From an uncultured Rikenellaceae bacterium (GTDB lineage: Bacteria; Bacteroidota; Bacteroidia; Bacteroidales; UBA932), in the NCBI GenBank assembly GCA_937906485.1, contig CALCYB010000045.1:1-10740 (forward strand): a stretch of 10,740 bases of DNA, given 5' to 3'. The position numbers and the translations under genes were made by a program. Shown here piece after piece: positions 1 through 7,336 of the stretch. Under the pieces are notes generated by a model that did not search any database, was not told the origin of the DNA, and saw nothing but the letters and a program-made list of their open reading frames with translations. Positions within the stretch are counted from its first letter, which is position 1; each line of letters opens with the position of its first letter.

Positions 1-94
1 CGATGCTCCCTCCGTGGGCTATGCCACGGTCTATCCCTTGACCATGTTCCTGCGCGTCCTGGCTGCCCAATTGCTGATCCTGATTTTCGCTTAG
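1..94 (+). CDS. 3' end of a putative YidE/AspT-type membrane transporter (partial)
   Basis: Reading from base 2, an open frame of 30 codons ends at the TAG at 92-94; its start lies outside the window. The visible C-terminus contains GYATVYPLTMFLRVLAAQLL followed by a hydrophobic tail. I recognise a -YATVYPLTMFLR- ending from the YidE/YbjL/AspT family of putative anion or aspartate:alanine exchangers, where the last membrane helix closes the protein. The tail is hydrophobic, as expected for a final membrane segment. The assignment rests only on these 30 residues and on memory of the family, so substrate and exact family are uncertain. The gene is convergent with gapA, separated by 253 non-coding bases. 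Confidence 0.55.
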   Translation, partial: DAPSVGYATVYPLTMFLRVLAAQLLILIFA

Positions 95-138
95 GTCTGT
101 CTGCCGTTTTATCTGGGGTACGGGGATGCATATCATCG

Positions 139-163
139 ATGACGCCAGCATTGGAGGTGTCAT
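139..163 (+). terminator. Possible hairpin downstream of the transporter gene
   Basis: ATGACGCC at 139-146 can pair with GGTGTCAT at 156-163: 8 bp including one G-U pair, with a 9-base loop. It lies 45 bases after the transporter stop. The following bases are only moderately T-rich (TTTGTATTTT at 171-180, about 7 bases away), so this is a weak candidate for a rho-independent terminator of the plus-strand gene. It may be a chance inverted repeat. Confidence 0.25.
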
Positions 164-240
164 AGTGGGGTTTGTATTTTATGATCTTCGCTGATAATCG
201 GGAAGTCAAGATGATTCTTCAAGCGGTCTTTTCCAATAGT

Positions 241-280
241 AAAAGGATGACCAGCCAGTCATAAGACTTTCAGTCATCCT
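241..280 (-). terminator. Candidate rho-independent terminator of gapA
   Basis: Read on the minus strand, AGGATGAC (280-273) pairs perfectly with GTCATCCT (251-244), and the second arm runs directly into TTTT ending at 241. The intervening 21 bases hold a smaller nested repeat (AGTC/GACT at 268-265 and 260-257), so the loop can fold further. The site lies about 70 bases past the gapA stop in the correct orientation. Hairpin followed immediately by a T run is the usual terminator form, but the stem is only moderately GC-rich. Confidence 0.5.
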
Positions 281-307
281 CTTGCTATTTGTTGCTGTTT
301 GTCCGTC

Positions 308-327
308 GCTGCCTGACCAGGGGCAGC
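308..327 (-). other. GC-rich hairpin in the gapA 3' untranslated region
   Basis: GCTGCC at 308-313 and GGCAGC at 322-327 form a perfect 6-bp GC-rich stem, extendable by one T-G pair, around a loop of 6 to 8 bases. It lies about 20 bases past the gapA stop and has no T run on either strand. It could be a stabilising 3' structure of the gapA mRNA, upstream of the hairpin at 241-280, rather than a terminator on its own. Confidence 0.35.
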
Positions 328-347
328 TGTGGGACGACAGATCCGGA

Positions 348-1352
348 CTATTTTACGGTGTTCATGTAGCGGATCATTTCTACGACTTTGTTGGAGTAAC
401 CCCATTCGTTGTCGTACCATGAAACCACTTTCACGAAATGTTCGTTGAGTTGGATACCGGCTTTCGCATCAAAGATGGAAGTGCGGGGATCTGACAGGAA
501 GTCGCTGGAAACGACATCGTCTTCGGTGTAACCGAGGATGCCTTTTAATTCGTTTTCAGAAGCACGTTTCATAGCGGCTTTCACTTCTTCGTATGTGCAG
601 GCTTTTTCCAGACGGCAGGTCAGGTCCACAACAGAAACGTCGATGGTCGGTACGCGGAATGACATACCGGTCAGGCGGCCGTTCATTTCGGGAATTACTT
701 TACCTACGGCTTTGGCAGCACCGGTAGAGGAGGGGATGATGTTGGACAATGCGGCGCGGCCACCTCTCCAGTCTTTTACGGAAGGACCGTCAACTGTTTT
801 TTGGGTAGCGGTGGTGGCATGAACGGTTGTCATCAGACCTTCTACCAGACCGAAGTTTTCGTTCAGTACTTTTACGATGGGAGCCAAGCAGTTGGTGGTG
901 CAGGATGCATTGGAAACGATGGTTTCACCATTGTATTTGTGGTTGTTTACACCGAATACGAACATGGGGGTATCGTCTTTTGACGGAGCAGACATGATCA
1001 CGCGTTTGGCACCGGCGTCAATGTGTGCTTGTGCTTTTTCTTTGGTCAGGAACAAACCGGTGGATTCTACAACGTATTCAGCACCTACTTCGTCCCATTT
1101 CAGATCTGCAGGGTTTCTTTCGGCGGTTACGCGGATGGCATTGCCGTTGACAACGAGTTTGCCGTCTTGTACTTCAACGGTGCCTTCGAATTTGCCGTGG
1201 GCTGAATCGTAGCGCAGCATGTACGCCATATAGTCAACATCAATCAAGTCATTGATACCCACAATTTGGATATCTTCTCTGAGCTGAGCAGCTCTGAATA
1301 CCAGGCGGCCGATCCGACCGAAACCGTTGATACCTACTTTAATTTTACTCAT
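348..1352 (-). CDS. gapA: Glyceraldehyde-3-phosphate dehydrogenase, type I
   Basis: The 334-residue product is the glycolytic GAPDH, a cytosolic tetramer that converts glyceraldehyde 3-phosphate, phosphate and NAD+ to 1,3-bisphosphoglycerate. The N-terminal Rossmann motif NGFGRIGR is at residues 9-16. The catalytic segment SNASCTTNCLAP has its nucleophile at Cys151, and His178 is the expected base. The downstream DGPSVKDWRGGRAA stretch is also typical. Asp35 followed by Leu36 at the end of the second strand, together with Pro190, points to NAD+ rather than NADP+ preference. Length matches the family (about 330-340). The start is supported by the motif spacing and by a promoter-like site 38 bases upstream. 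The gene stands alone, divergent from the HAMP/trkH run, with hairpins after its stop, and is probably monocistronic. Its third-position base use appears more A/T-rich than that of its neighbours. Confidence 0.98.
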   Translation of the reverse strand: MSKIKVGINGFGRIGRLVFRAAQLREDIQIVGINDLIDVDYMAYMLRYDSAHGKFEGTVEVQDGKLVVNGNAIRVTAERNPADLKWDEVGAEYVVESTGLFLTKEKAQAHIDAGAKRVIMSAPSKDDTPMFVFGVNNHKYNGETIVSNASCTTNCLAPIVKVLNENFGLVEGLMTTVHATTATQKTVDGPSVKDWRGGRAALSNIIPSSTGAAKAVGKVIPEMNGRLTGMSFRVPTIDVSVVDLTCRLEKACTYEEVKAAMKRASENELKGILGYTEDDVVSSDFLSDPRTSIFDAKAGIQLNEHFVKVVSWYDNEWGYSNKVVEMIRYMNTVK

Positions 1353-1389
1353 AGTTGTATGGGGTTTAATTGAAATTTCTAATCCACTG

Positions 1390-1397
1390 CAAATATA
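1390..1397 (-). promoter_or_regulatory. Bacteroidetes -7 box for gapA
   Basis: On the minus strand the bases read TATATTTG, a full match to the Bacteroidetes -7 consensus TAnnTTTG. The box lies 37 bases upstream of the gapA start codon, so a start of transcription near 1384-1386 would give a leader of about 30 bases. I see no good TTTG at the -33 position (spacings 19-21 tested by eye), so the upstream half is weak or absent. Confidence 0.55.
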
Positions 1398-1413
1398 GTA
1401 TAATTTTCAGAAT

Positions 1414-1445
1414 TTTGATTATTCGTACCCTTTTTTGTAAGTTTG
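1414..1445 (+). promoter_or_regulatory. Bacteroidetes-type promoter for the HAMP/trkH/helicase run
   Basis: TTTG at 1414-1417 and TAAGTTTG at 1438-1445 are separated by exactly 20 bp, a full match to the Bacteroidetes sigma-ABfr consensus (TTTG, 19-21 bp, TAnnTTTG). Transcription should start around 1449-1452, only a few bases before the first ATG at 1453. It is back to back with the gapA promoter, so the two share 100 bp of upstream sequence. Confidence 0.65.
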
Positions 1446-1452
1446 CGAATTC

Positions 1453-2292
1453 ATGAACAGGATGCCTATGTGGAGTTTGCGTAAATTGCTGATGAAGGTC
1501 AGCAGCAGAAAGAGAAAACCTCTGGGAATTCAGGGAAAAGTGCGATTGGGTTTTGTGATTATCGGGCTGATTCTCTTCTTTTCCGGAGTAATTGCGTTCT
1601 TTGAGTTTGGACGCATGAGCCGTTATGTCTCTACCTTGATTGCAGACAATGTGGCATCGGTGAATTCGTCACGGGTCCTGCACAATTTGTTGACCGAATA
1701 CAATACCCAGATTTTTGAGGCCATCGGCAATCGGGACGCAGGGCGCTTGCCTCGAAGAAAGGACGACAATCATTTCCTGATCAACCTGGAAAAGGTCCTG
1801 GAGCACTCTACGACGGATGCCGAACGGATTGCAGCAGATTCGGTACGCTATGCTTATTCGGCCTACATGCAAGTGTCCAACGAACTCAATGACCTGTGGA
1901 TTGAGGACCAGACGGCTTTGCGGGAATGGTATTTCAACCGGCTGCAGGCCATTTATGAGCAGCTTAACCGCTACTTGCAGACCTTGACGGAGGTGTCGCA
2001 ACAGGCTTTGGCGGACAATTATTTCAACTTGCAGGACAGTTTTTACCGGAGCATCATGCCGGGGGTGGTATCCGTCGGAGCCGGTATCCTGTTGGTGCTG
2101 TTGTTCAATTATTTCCTGAAGATCTTTCTGGTCACGCCGCTTTTGAAGATGAACCGTGCGGTAAAGGATTATCGCGACTACAACAAGACTTACGATGTGC
2201 GGTTTGACCGTAGCGGGGATCAGGTGGAGGAATTGAGTGAAGGGATCCGGGAGATCATTGAGGAGAACAAAGCATTGAAACGAGGAGTATGA
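1453..2292 (+). CDS. HAMP-domain membrane sensor-like protein without an output domain
   Basis: The 279-residue product has a basic N-terminus, a first membrane helix at about residues 33-51, a predicted helical extracytoplasmic region at about 52-200, a second membrane helix at about 201-226 and a HAMP-like linker at about 220-275. The HAMP features seen are a Pro in VTPL after the second helix and a GDQVEELSEGI segment before the closing helix. This is the layout of the sensing half of chemoreceptors and histidine kinases, but the protein ends right after HAMP: no kinase, cyclase, phosphatase or methyl-accepting domain follows. Its stop overlaps the trkH start (ATGA), implying translational coupling and possibly a role in controlling potassium uptake; that role is inference. 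The ATG at 1453 lies almost at the predicted transcription start, so Met6 (1468) or Met14 (1492) may be the real start. Family membership (four-helix-bundle sensor) is a guess from pattern. Confidence 0.75.
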   Translation: MNRMPMWSLRKLLMKVSSRKRKPLGIQGKVRLGFVIIGLILFFSGVIAFFEFGRMSRYVSTLIADNVASVNSSRVLHNLLTEYNTQIFEAIGNRDAGRLPRRKDDNHFLINLEKVLEHSTTDAERIAADSVRYAYSAYMQVSNELNDLWIEDQTALREWYFNRLQAIYEQLNRYLQTLTEVSQQALADNYFNLQDSFYRSIMPGVVSVGAGILLVLLFNYFLKIFLVTPLLKMNRAVKDYRDYNKTYDVRFDRSGDQVEELSEGIREIIEENKALKRGV

Positions 2293-3734
2293 GCATCAAG
2301 TTGATTTCCAGGTATGTGGGTATTGCTTTGGTCTTTGAGGCAATATTTATGTTTTTGTCTGTGGGGGTCTCCGTGATCTACGATACGGATGCGGGTTTCA
2401 CGCCCTTGCTCATCAGTGGGATGATTACCCTGCTGTTCGGGGGATTTCCGTTGATTTTTGTGCATTCTTCCGGTAACATCAACCTCAAGGAAGGCTTTGC
2501 CGTGATGGTGTTTTCCTGGGTGTTGTCGTGCATTTTCGGGATGTTTCCCTATTTGTTGTATGGGGGAGAGTTTACGTTGATCAATGCCTGGTTTGAGAGT
2601 GTGTCCGGGATTACAACGACCGGTGCGACGATCCTGACCGATGTGGAGGCCCTGCCGCCAAGCATGCTGTTCTGGCGTTCTTCCACCCATTATATCGGTG
2701 GGATCGGGGTGGTGATTTTCATGCTGATGCTTTTGCCCAGTTCTTCGTTGCGGACCCGGATGTACAAGATTGAAGTTTCGGTGCTCTCCAAGGAGAATTA
2801 CCAGTACAAGACCCAGCAGTCGGTGCGGATCATCGGAAGTGTGTATGTGATTCTGACGGTGGTGACCCTGGTCGCCTTGGTCATTGCCGGTATGCCGATC
2901 TTTGATGCGATCAATCATGCTTTTACCATTGTGGCGACCGGGGGGCTCAGTACCAAGAACCTGTCCATCGCCCATTACCAGTCGCCGGCCATAGAGTGGG
3001 TTTGTGCTGTGATGCTGGTGATCTGCAGCCTGCACTTCGGCTTGCTGTATCTGACGGTGGCCAAGCGGAGTCTGAAGATGTTCAAGTCACCGATCATCCG
3101 TTTTTACCTGGGCAGTCTGCTGGTGGTGACGGTTCTGGTGATGTTGGATCTGCGGTGGGAAGGTGTTGCCGGAAGTTGGTCCGAAGCATTCCGTTTTGCT
3201 TCGTTCCAGACCATTTCATTGGCCTCCACCACGGGCCTTGCCAATACCGATACTTCCCAATGGCCCTTGTTTTCGATCTTCCTGCTGATGTATGTTTCGA
3301 TTCAATGTGCCTGCTCCGGTTCGACAACCGGAGGGATCAAGGTGGATCGTGTGTGGATTCTGTGGCAGTCTTTCCGGGGGCATCTTCGCAAGATGATTCA
3401 CCCGAATGCGGTGATACCGATCAAGATCGGCTCGCATGTGGTGGATGCGGAGTTTGTCTCTCGTGTTTTTATGTATGTGTTGATGTATGTGGCTTTTATT
3501 TTCCTGGGTTCCATACTGTTGTCCATTACGGGACTGGATCTGATGGATTCGTTGAGCGCCTCTGTGGCGTCCATGGGTAATGTGGGACCGGGATTCGGCA
3601 GCTGCGGGTCTTTGGACAATTTCGCTCATTTCAATGTTTTTGCCAAGCTCGTGCTGACCGTTCAGATGCTCTTCGGCCGTCTGGAGATCTTTGCCCTGTT
3701 GCTGGTATTTGTAATCTTTAAACGGAATGCATAA
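2289..3734 (+). CDS. trkH: TrkH-family potassium uptake protein
   Basis: The 481-residue integral inner-membrane protein is the pore subunit of a Trk/Ktr-type K+ uptake system, which normally works with a cytosolic NAD/ATP-binding TrkA or KtrA regulator; no such gene is in this window. The four pore-loop selectivity-filter segments are all visible: SGITTTGAT (106-114), IVATGGLST (214-222), LASTTGLANTD (311-321) and SMGNVGPGFG (428-437), each with its conserved glycine. The SGSTTGGIKVDR signature (343-354) and the C-terminal GRLEIFALL (463-471) are also characteristic. Length fits TrkH (about 480-490). The start overlaps the stop of the HAMP protein by 4 bp, and the helicase gene follows after 3 bp, so all three are probably on one mRNA. 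I see no truncation or missing filter residue. Confidence 0.95.
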   Translation: MSIKLISRYVGIALVFEAIFMFLSVGVSVIYDTDAGFTPLLISGMITLLFGGFPLIFVHSSGNINLKEGFAVMVFSWVLSCIFGMFPYLLYGGEFTLINAWFESVSGITTTGATILTDVEALPPSMLFWRSSTHYIGGIGVVIFMLMLLPSSSLRTRMYKIEVSVLSKENYQYKTQQSVRIIGSVYVILTVVTLVALVIAGMPIFDAINHAFTIVATGGLSTKNLSIAHYQSPAIEWVCAVMLVICSLHFGLLYLTVAKRSLKMFKSPIIRFYLGSLLVVTVLVMLDLRWEGVAGSWSEAFRFASFQTISLASTTGLANTDTSQWPLFSIFLLMYVSIQCACSGSTTGGIKVDRVWILWQSFRGHLRKMIHPNAVIPIKIGSHVVDAEFVSRVFMYVLMYVAFIFLGSILLSITGLDLMDSLSASVASMGNVGPGFGSCGSLDNFAHFNVFAKLVLTVQMLFGRLEIFALLLVFVIFKRNA

Positions 3735-3737
3735 GGG

Positions 3738-5171
3738 ATGGGAGTAGCCGATTTTCTATACAGCAAGATGTTGGATGAATTCGCGTTTGAACCGACACCG
3801 GATCAGGTGCGTCTGTTCCGTCGTCTGGCTGATTTTACGGCTTCCGACCAAGAGGAGGACCTGCTGGTGATCAACGGGTATGCCGGGACCGGTAAAACCT
3901 CCTCAATTGCCGCCTATGTGAAGACTTTGCTGTCTTTTGAACTGAAATTCAAGCTAATGGCCCCTACCGGCAGATCGGCCAAGGTGTTGGCCGGTTATAC
4001 AGGCCAGAAGAGTGCGACGATCCATAAGACGATTTACCGGCAGCGTTCGATGAACGAGGGGGTAGGGCAGTTTTCCCTGAACATCAACAAGGCGGCGGAT
4101 ACGGTTTTCATTGTGGATGAGGCCTCTTTGATAGCAGGGCCCTCGGCCGGTTCTCCTTTTGGGACCGGTGATTTGTTGTCTGACCTGCTGTCCTATGTCC
4201 GTAATGGGCTGCGCAACCGCCTGATTCTGATTGGGGATGCTGCACAGTTGCCACCGGTGTCCATGGACCGGAGTCCGGCCTTGGATGCCGATTACCTGCA
4301 GGCAAGCTTCGGCTGTGTGGAAATGGAACATCTCTCGGATGTGGTCCGTCAGGGGTCCGAGTCCGGGATTCTGCACAATGCTACCTTGGTGCGCCAGATG
4401 ATTCAGGAAGCGGAAGACGCCTATGGGGATGAGGTGGAGACGCCGGTATTGGATGCCACTTCGTTTGCGGATTTCGCCCGGATCCAGGGAGGTGACCTGA
4501 TTGAGAAACTGACCGAGTGCATCGACCGTTACGGGTTGGACGAGACGGTGGTGTTGTGCCGTTCCAACAAACGGGCCAACCGTTACAATGCGGGAATCCG
4601 CGGCAGTGTGCTGTATCGGGAAGAACAATTGTGTCGCGGGGACAAACTGATGGTGGTCAAGAATTGCTATCAGTTTCTGGAGCAAGTGCCGGAACTGGAT
4701 TTTATCGCGAACGGCGATGTGGCACAGCTGCTGCGGATCCGCAATTACGAAGAACGCTACGGATTGCATTTTGCCGAGGCTGACCTTTGTTTTTCGGATT
4801 ATAACGATGTGGAAATCCGCGCCAAGGTGATTCTCGATACGCTATCTTCCGAAGCGGCCTCCCTGACAGCCGACCAGCAGCGTCAGCTCTATGAGGGAGT
4901 GTATGAGGATCATGCCCACCTGAAAACCAAACGCAAGATCCAGAAGCAGATCCGCGAGGACCCTTATTACAATGCCCTGCAGATCAAGTATGCGGCAGCC
5001 ATCACCTGCCACAAATCCCAAGGCGGACAGTGGAAGGCCGTTTTTGTGGACAATCCCTTCTGGCAGGACCCATTGGTGCTGGAGGACCTCAAGTGGCTGT
5101 ATACGGCCATCACCCGTGGGGTGGAGCAGGTTTATCTGGTGAATTTTAACGACAAATTTTTTAAACATTAA
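3738..5171 (+). CDS. RecD-like ATP-dependent DNA helicase (superfamily 1B)
   Basis: The 477-residue protein carries the full superfamily 1 helicase motif set: Walker A GYAGTGKT (47-54), motif Ia LMAPTGRSAKVL (73-84), Walker B FIVDEAS (124-130), motif III GDAAQLPPV (166-174), a motif IV-like VVLCRSNKRANRYN (271-284), motif V AITCHKSQGGQW (421-432) and motif VI LYTAITRG (454-461). This matches the single-chain RecD/PIF1-like helicases common in Bacteroidetes, which lack the long N-terminal part of RecD2 and are not partnered with RecB or RecC here. A 5'-3' DNA-unwinding role in repair or replication is expected from the family; the specific role is unknown. The start at 3738 is 3 bp after the trkH stop, with AAGGG abutting the ATG; Met11 (3768) is an alternative. 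The pairing with trkH has no obvious functional logic and may simply be shared transcription. Confidence 0.93.
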   Translation: MGVADFLYSKMLDEFAFEPTPDQVRLFRRLADFTASDQEEDLLVINGYAGTGKTSSIAAYVKTLLSFELKFKLMAPTGRSAKVLAGYTGQKSATIHKTIYRQRSMNEGVGQFSLNINKAADTVFIVDEASLIAGPSAGSPFGTGDLLSDLLSYVRNGLRNRLILIGDAAQLPPVSMDRSPALDADYLQASFGCVEMEHLSDVVRQGSESGILHNATLVRQMIQEAEDAYGDEVETPVLDATSFADFARIQGGDLIEKLTECIDRYGLDETVVLCRSNKRANRYNAGIRGSVLYREEQLCRGDKLMVVKNCYQFLEQVPELDFIANGDVAQLLRIRNYEERYGLHFAEADLCFSDYNDVEIRAKVILDTLSSEAASLTADQQRQLYEGVYEDHAHLKTKRKIQKQIREDPYYNALQIKYAAAITCHKSQGGQWKAVFVDNPFWQDPLVLEDLKWLYTAITRGVEQVYLVNFNDKFFKH

Positions 5172-5183
5172 TCAATAAATTGT

Positions 5184-7331
5184 ATGAAGAAAATTACCCT
5201 AGCCCTGTTGATCGGGATGATGAGTGTGCCGATGGCCTCAGCGCAGTCGGATTGTGCTTGTGGAGAGCATCATTTGAAGCGGTTGGACCGGAAAGAACTG
5301 GTTACCCTTCCGGAAGGCATCATCAAACCGGTTGCACAGCCGAAATTCTGGTTGGACGACAACCAAGTGGTCCTGAACTGCTACAACGAAGAGAAGCGGG
5401 CCTATGAGATGATGATTTATCATGTCAAAAAAGGTACCTACACCCCTTACACCGAAACGGTGTCAGCCGGTGCACAACAAGAAATCAATCTGAAAGGCGA
5501 AAACCTGACCTATTCTCCGGACTCGACGATGATCGCCTTTACCCGGGATCACAACCTGTTTGTGTACGATGTGGCGACCGGGGTGGAGAAACAATATACG
5601 TTTGACGGCAATGAGCTGATTCTGAATGGTAAGGCTTCCTGGGTCTATTATGAGGAGATTTTGGGACGTCCTTCCCGCTACCGTGCGTTCTGGTGGTCAC
5701 CGGACAGCAAGATGATAGCGTTCTACCGCTTTGACAACAGCCAGGTGCCCATGTTCCCGATCTACGATGCCCAAGGTCAGCATGGTACCCTGACCGAGAC
5801 CCGTTATCCGAAGGCGGGAGACACCAACCCGACTGTGCGGGTGGGTTTTGTGGAAATCGGCAACCTCAAAAGCCGTGACCTGCCGGTTGCAGTATGGGCT
5901 GATTTCGATGAAATGGAAGACCAATATTTCGGTATTCCCTACTGGTCGGGAGACTCCAGACGGTTTATTGTGCCGTGGATGCCCCGCGAACAAAACCAGA
6001 TGCATATCTACCAAGTGGATCCCAAACAAGGTGGCAAAGCCTCCATTTACGAAGAGAACCAGCCTACTTGGATCGATTGGGTGACCGAAGGCCATTTTAC
6101 AGGAGAAGGCATGTACATGGTCCGCGACTTCTCGTTGTGGGAACAGATCTATTATGTGCCTTATGACGGTTCTGCCCAGGCTCGTCAGCTGACCACCGGA
6201 AAGAACTGGAACATCCGCATCCTGAAAGTGGATGAAAAGGCCGGTCTGTTGTTCTACAGCGCCAACTGTGACTCACCGGTACGTCGTGATATCTATAAGG
6301 TCAATATGAAACGCAATGTCACGGAGAAGATTTCATCAGGTCCCTACAGTTTTGATCAGGTGGTGATTTCTCCGGACAACAAACAGTATGTGGCGGTATA
6401 TTCCAATGCACAGACTCCTCCGACGGTGGCTTGGGTGAAACCGGGAAGAAAGATGAAAACGGTGGAACTGGATTGCGCTAAAGGTCCTGAATATGGCCAT
6501 TATGAGCTGGCATTGCCGGAGCTGGTGTCCATCACCACCCCTGACGGCTACGAACTGCCGGGGCTGATCACCCTTCCTCTGGACCTGGATACGACGCGTC
6601 GTTACCCGGTGATTGTCAATATCTATGGTGGTCCAAACGCACCTCAGGTGTTCGATGTATGGAAGAACCCTTCTTTCCGCAACCAATGGTGGGCCAACGA
6701 AGGCATCATCCAGATTACCGTGGATTGCCGCGCCGGTGGCCACAACGGCAAAGAAGCGTTGAACCATCTGTTCCGCCAGTTGGGAGTCGTGGAACTGCAG
6801 GATTTCATCGAATGGGCAAAATACCTGCGTACCCTTCCGTTTGTGGATCCCGACAAGATCGGTATCACCGGTTTCTCGTTCGGTGGAACGATGACCGTAC
6901 AGGCATTGACAGCCGGAGCGGATTACTTCCAATACGGTATTGCTGGCGGTGGGGTGTATGATTGGGCCTTGTATGACTCACATTATACCGAACGCTATAT
7001 GGATACTCCGCAGACCAATCCCGAAGGTTATGCCAAGACCCGTGTGATGAATCAGGTGAACCTGTATCGTGGGGATCTGGATGACCACATGCTGCGTCTG
7101 ACCCATGGTACCAGTGATGACAACGTGCATTTCCAACAGACCCTGCAACTGGTGGATGCCCTGCAAAAAGAAGGGGCGTTGTTCGAACTGATGATTTATC
7201 CCGGTGGTCTGCACGGCTACCGCGGCTACCAAGGCATGCATTCAACCCGTGAAGACCTGGTGTTCTGGTACCGTTATCTGCTGGATCAGGATGCTCCTTC
7301 GGATGTGCTGGACGGTTCTTTGTTCGAATAG
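5184..7331 (+). CDS. Secreted S9 family prolyl peptidase, dipeptidyl peptidase IV type
   Basis: The 715-residue protein begins with a Sec signal peptide (KK at 2-3, hydrophobic core to about 16, ASA at 18-20), probably cleaved near residue 20 or 21. A beta-propeller region follows (about 40-445). It contains the WVYYEEIL segment, whose Glu157-Glu158 corresponds to the double-Glu motif that anchors the substrate amino terminus in DPP-IV, then YRAFWWSPDSKMIAFYRFD (166-184). The C-terminal alpha/beta-hydrolase domain has IYGGPNAP (480-487, Tyr481 as likely oxyanion helper), the nucleophile elbow GFSFGG with Ser565, the acid Asp645 in HGTSDDNVH and the base His677 in GGLHGYRG. It should remove X-Pro or X-Ala dipeptides from peptide N-termini in the periplasm or outside the cell. 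The elbow differs from the textbook GWSYGG. Cys24 and Cys26 follow the signal peptide but there is no clear lipobox. It starts 12 bp after the helicase and converges on the methyltransferase gene. Confidence 0.93.
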   Translation: MKKITLALLIGMMSVPMASAQSDCACGEHHLKRLDRKELVTLPEGIIKPVAQPKFWLDDNQVVLNCYNEEKRAYEMMIYHVKKGTYTPYTETVSAGAQQEINLKGENLTYSPDSTMIAFTRDHNLFVYDVATGVEKQYTFDGNELILNGKASWVYYEEILGRPSRYRAFWWSPDSKMIAFYRFDNSQVPMFPIYDAQGQHGTLTETRYPKAGDTNPTVRVGFVEIGNLKSRDLPVAVWADFDEMEDQYFGIPYWSGDSRRFIVPWMPREQNQMHIYQVDPKQGGKASIYEENQPTWIDWVTEGHFTGEGMYMVRDFSLWEQIYYVPYDGSAQARQLTTGKNWNIRILKVDEKAGLLFYSANCDSPVRRDIYKVNMKRNVTEKISSGPYSFDQVVISPDNKQYVAVYSNAQTPPTVAWVKPGRKMKTVELDCAKGPEYGHYELALPELVSITTPDGYELPGLITLPLDLDTTRRYPVIVNIYGGPNAPQVFDVWKNPSFRNQWWANEGIIQITVDCRAGGHNGKEALNHLFRQLGVVELQDFIEWAKYLRTLPFVDPDKIGITGFSFGGTMTVQALTAGADYFQYGIAGGGVYDWALYDSHYTERYMDTPQTNPEGYAKTRVMNQVNLYRGDLDDHMLRLTHGTSDDNVHFQQTLQLVDALQKEGALFELMIYPGGLHGYRGYQGMHSTREDLVFWYRYLLDQDAPSDVLDGSLFE

Positions 7332-7336
7332 TCCCT

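Noticed and set aside
2220..3035. A 271-codon open frame on the minus strand opposite the HAMP and trkH genes.
   Set aside because: Its translation is full of His, Gln, Gly and Arg, typical of a reversed membrane-protein gene, and it spans the junction of two real genes.
2996..3580. A 194-codon plus-strand frame inside trkH, Cys- and Gly-rich.
   Set aside because: It is an alternative frame of trkH over its conserved pore loops. Its Cys-rich look comes from frame-shifted codons, and it has no independent start signal.
3954..4769. A 271-codon open frame on the minus strand opposite the helicase gene.
   Set aside because: The plus strand encodes all helicase motifs in order here. The antisense product has no recognisable motif and no promoter was seen for it.
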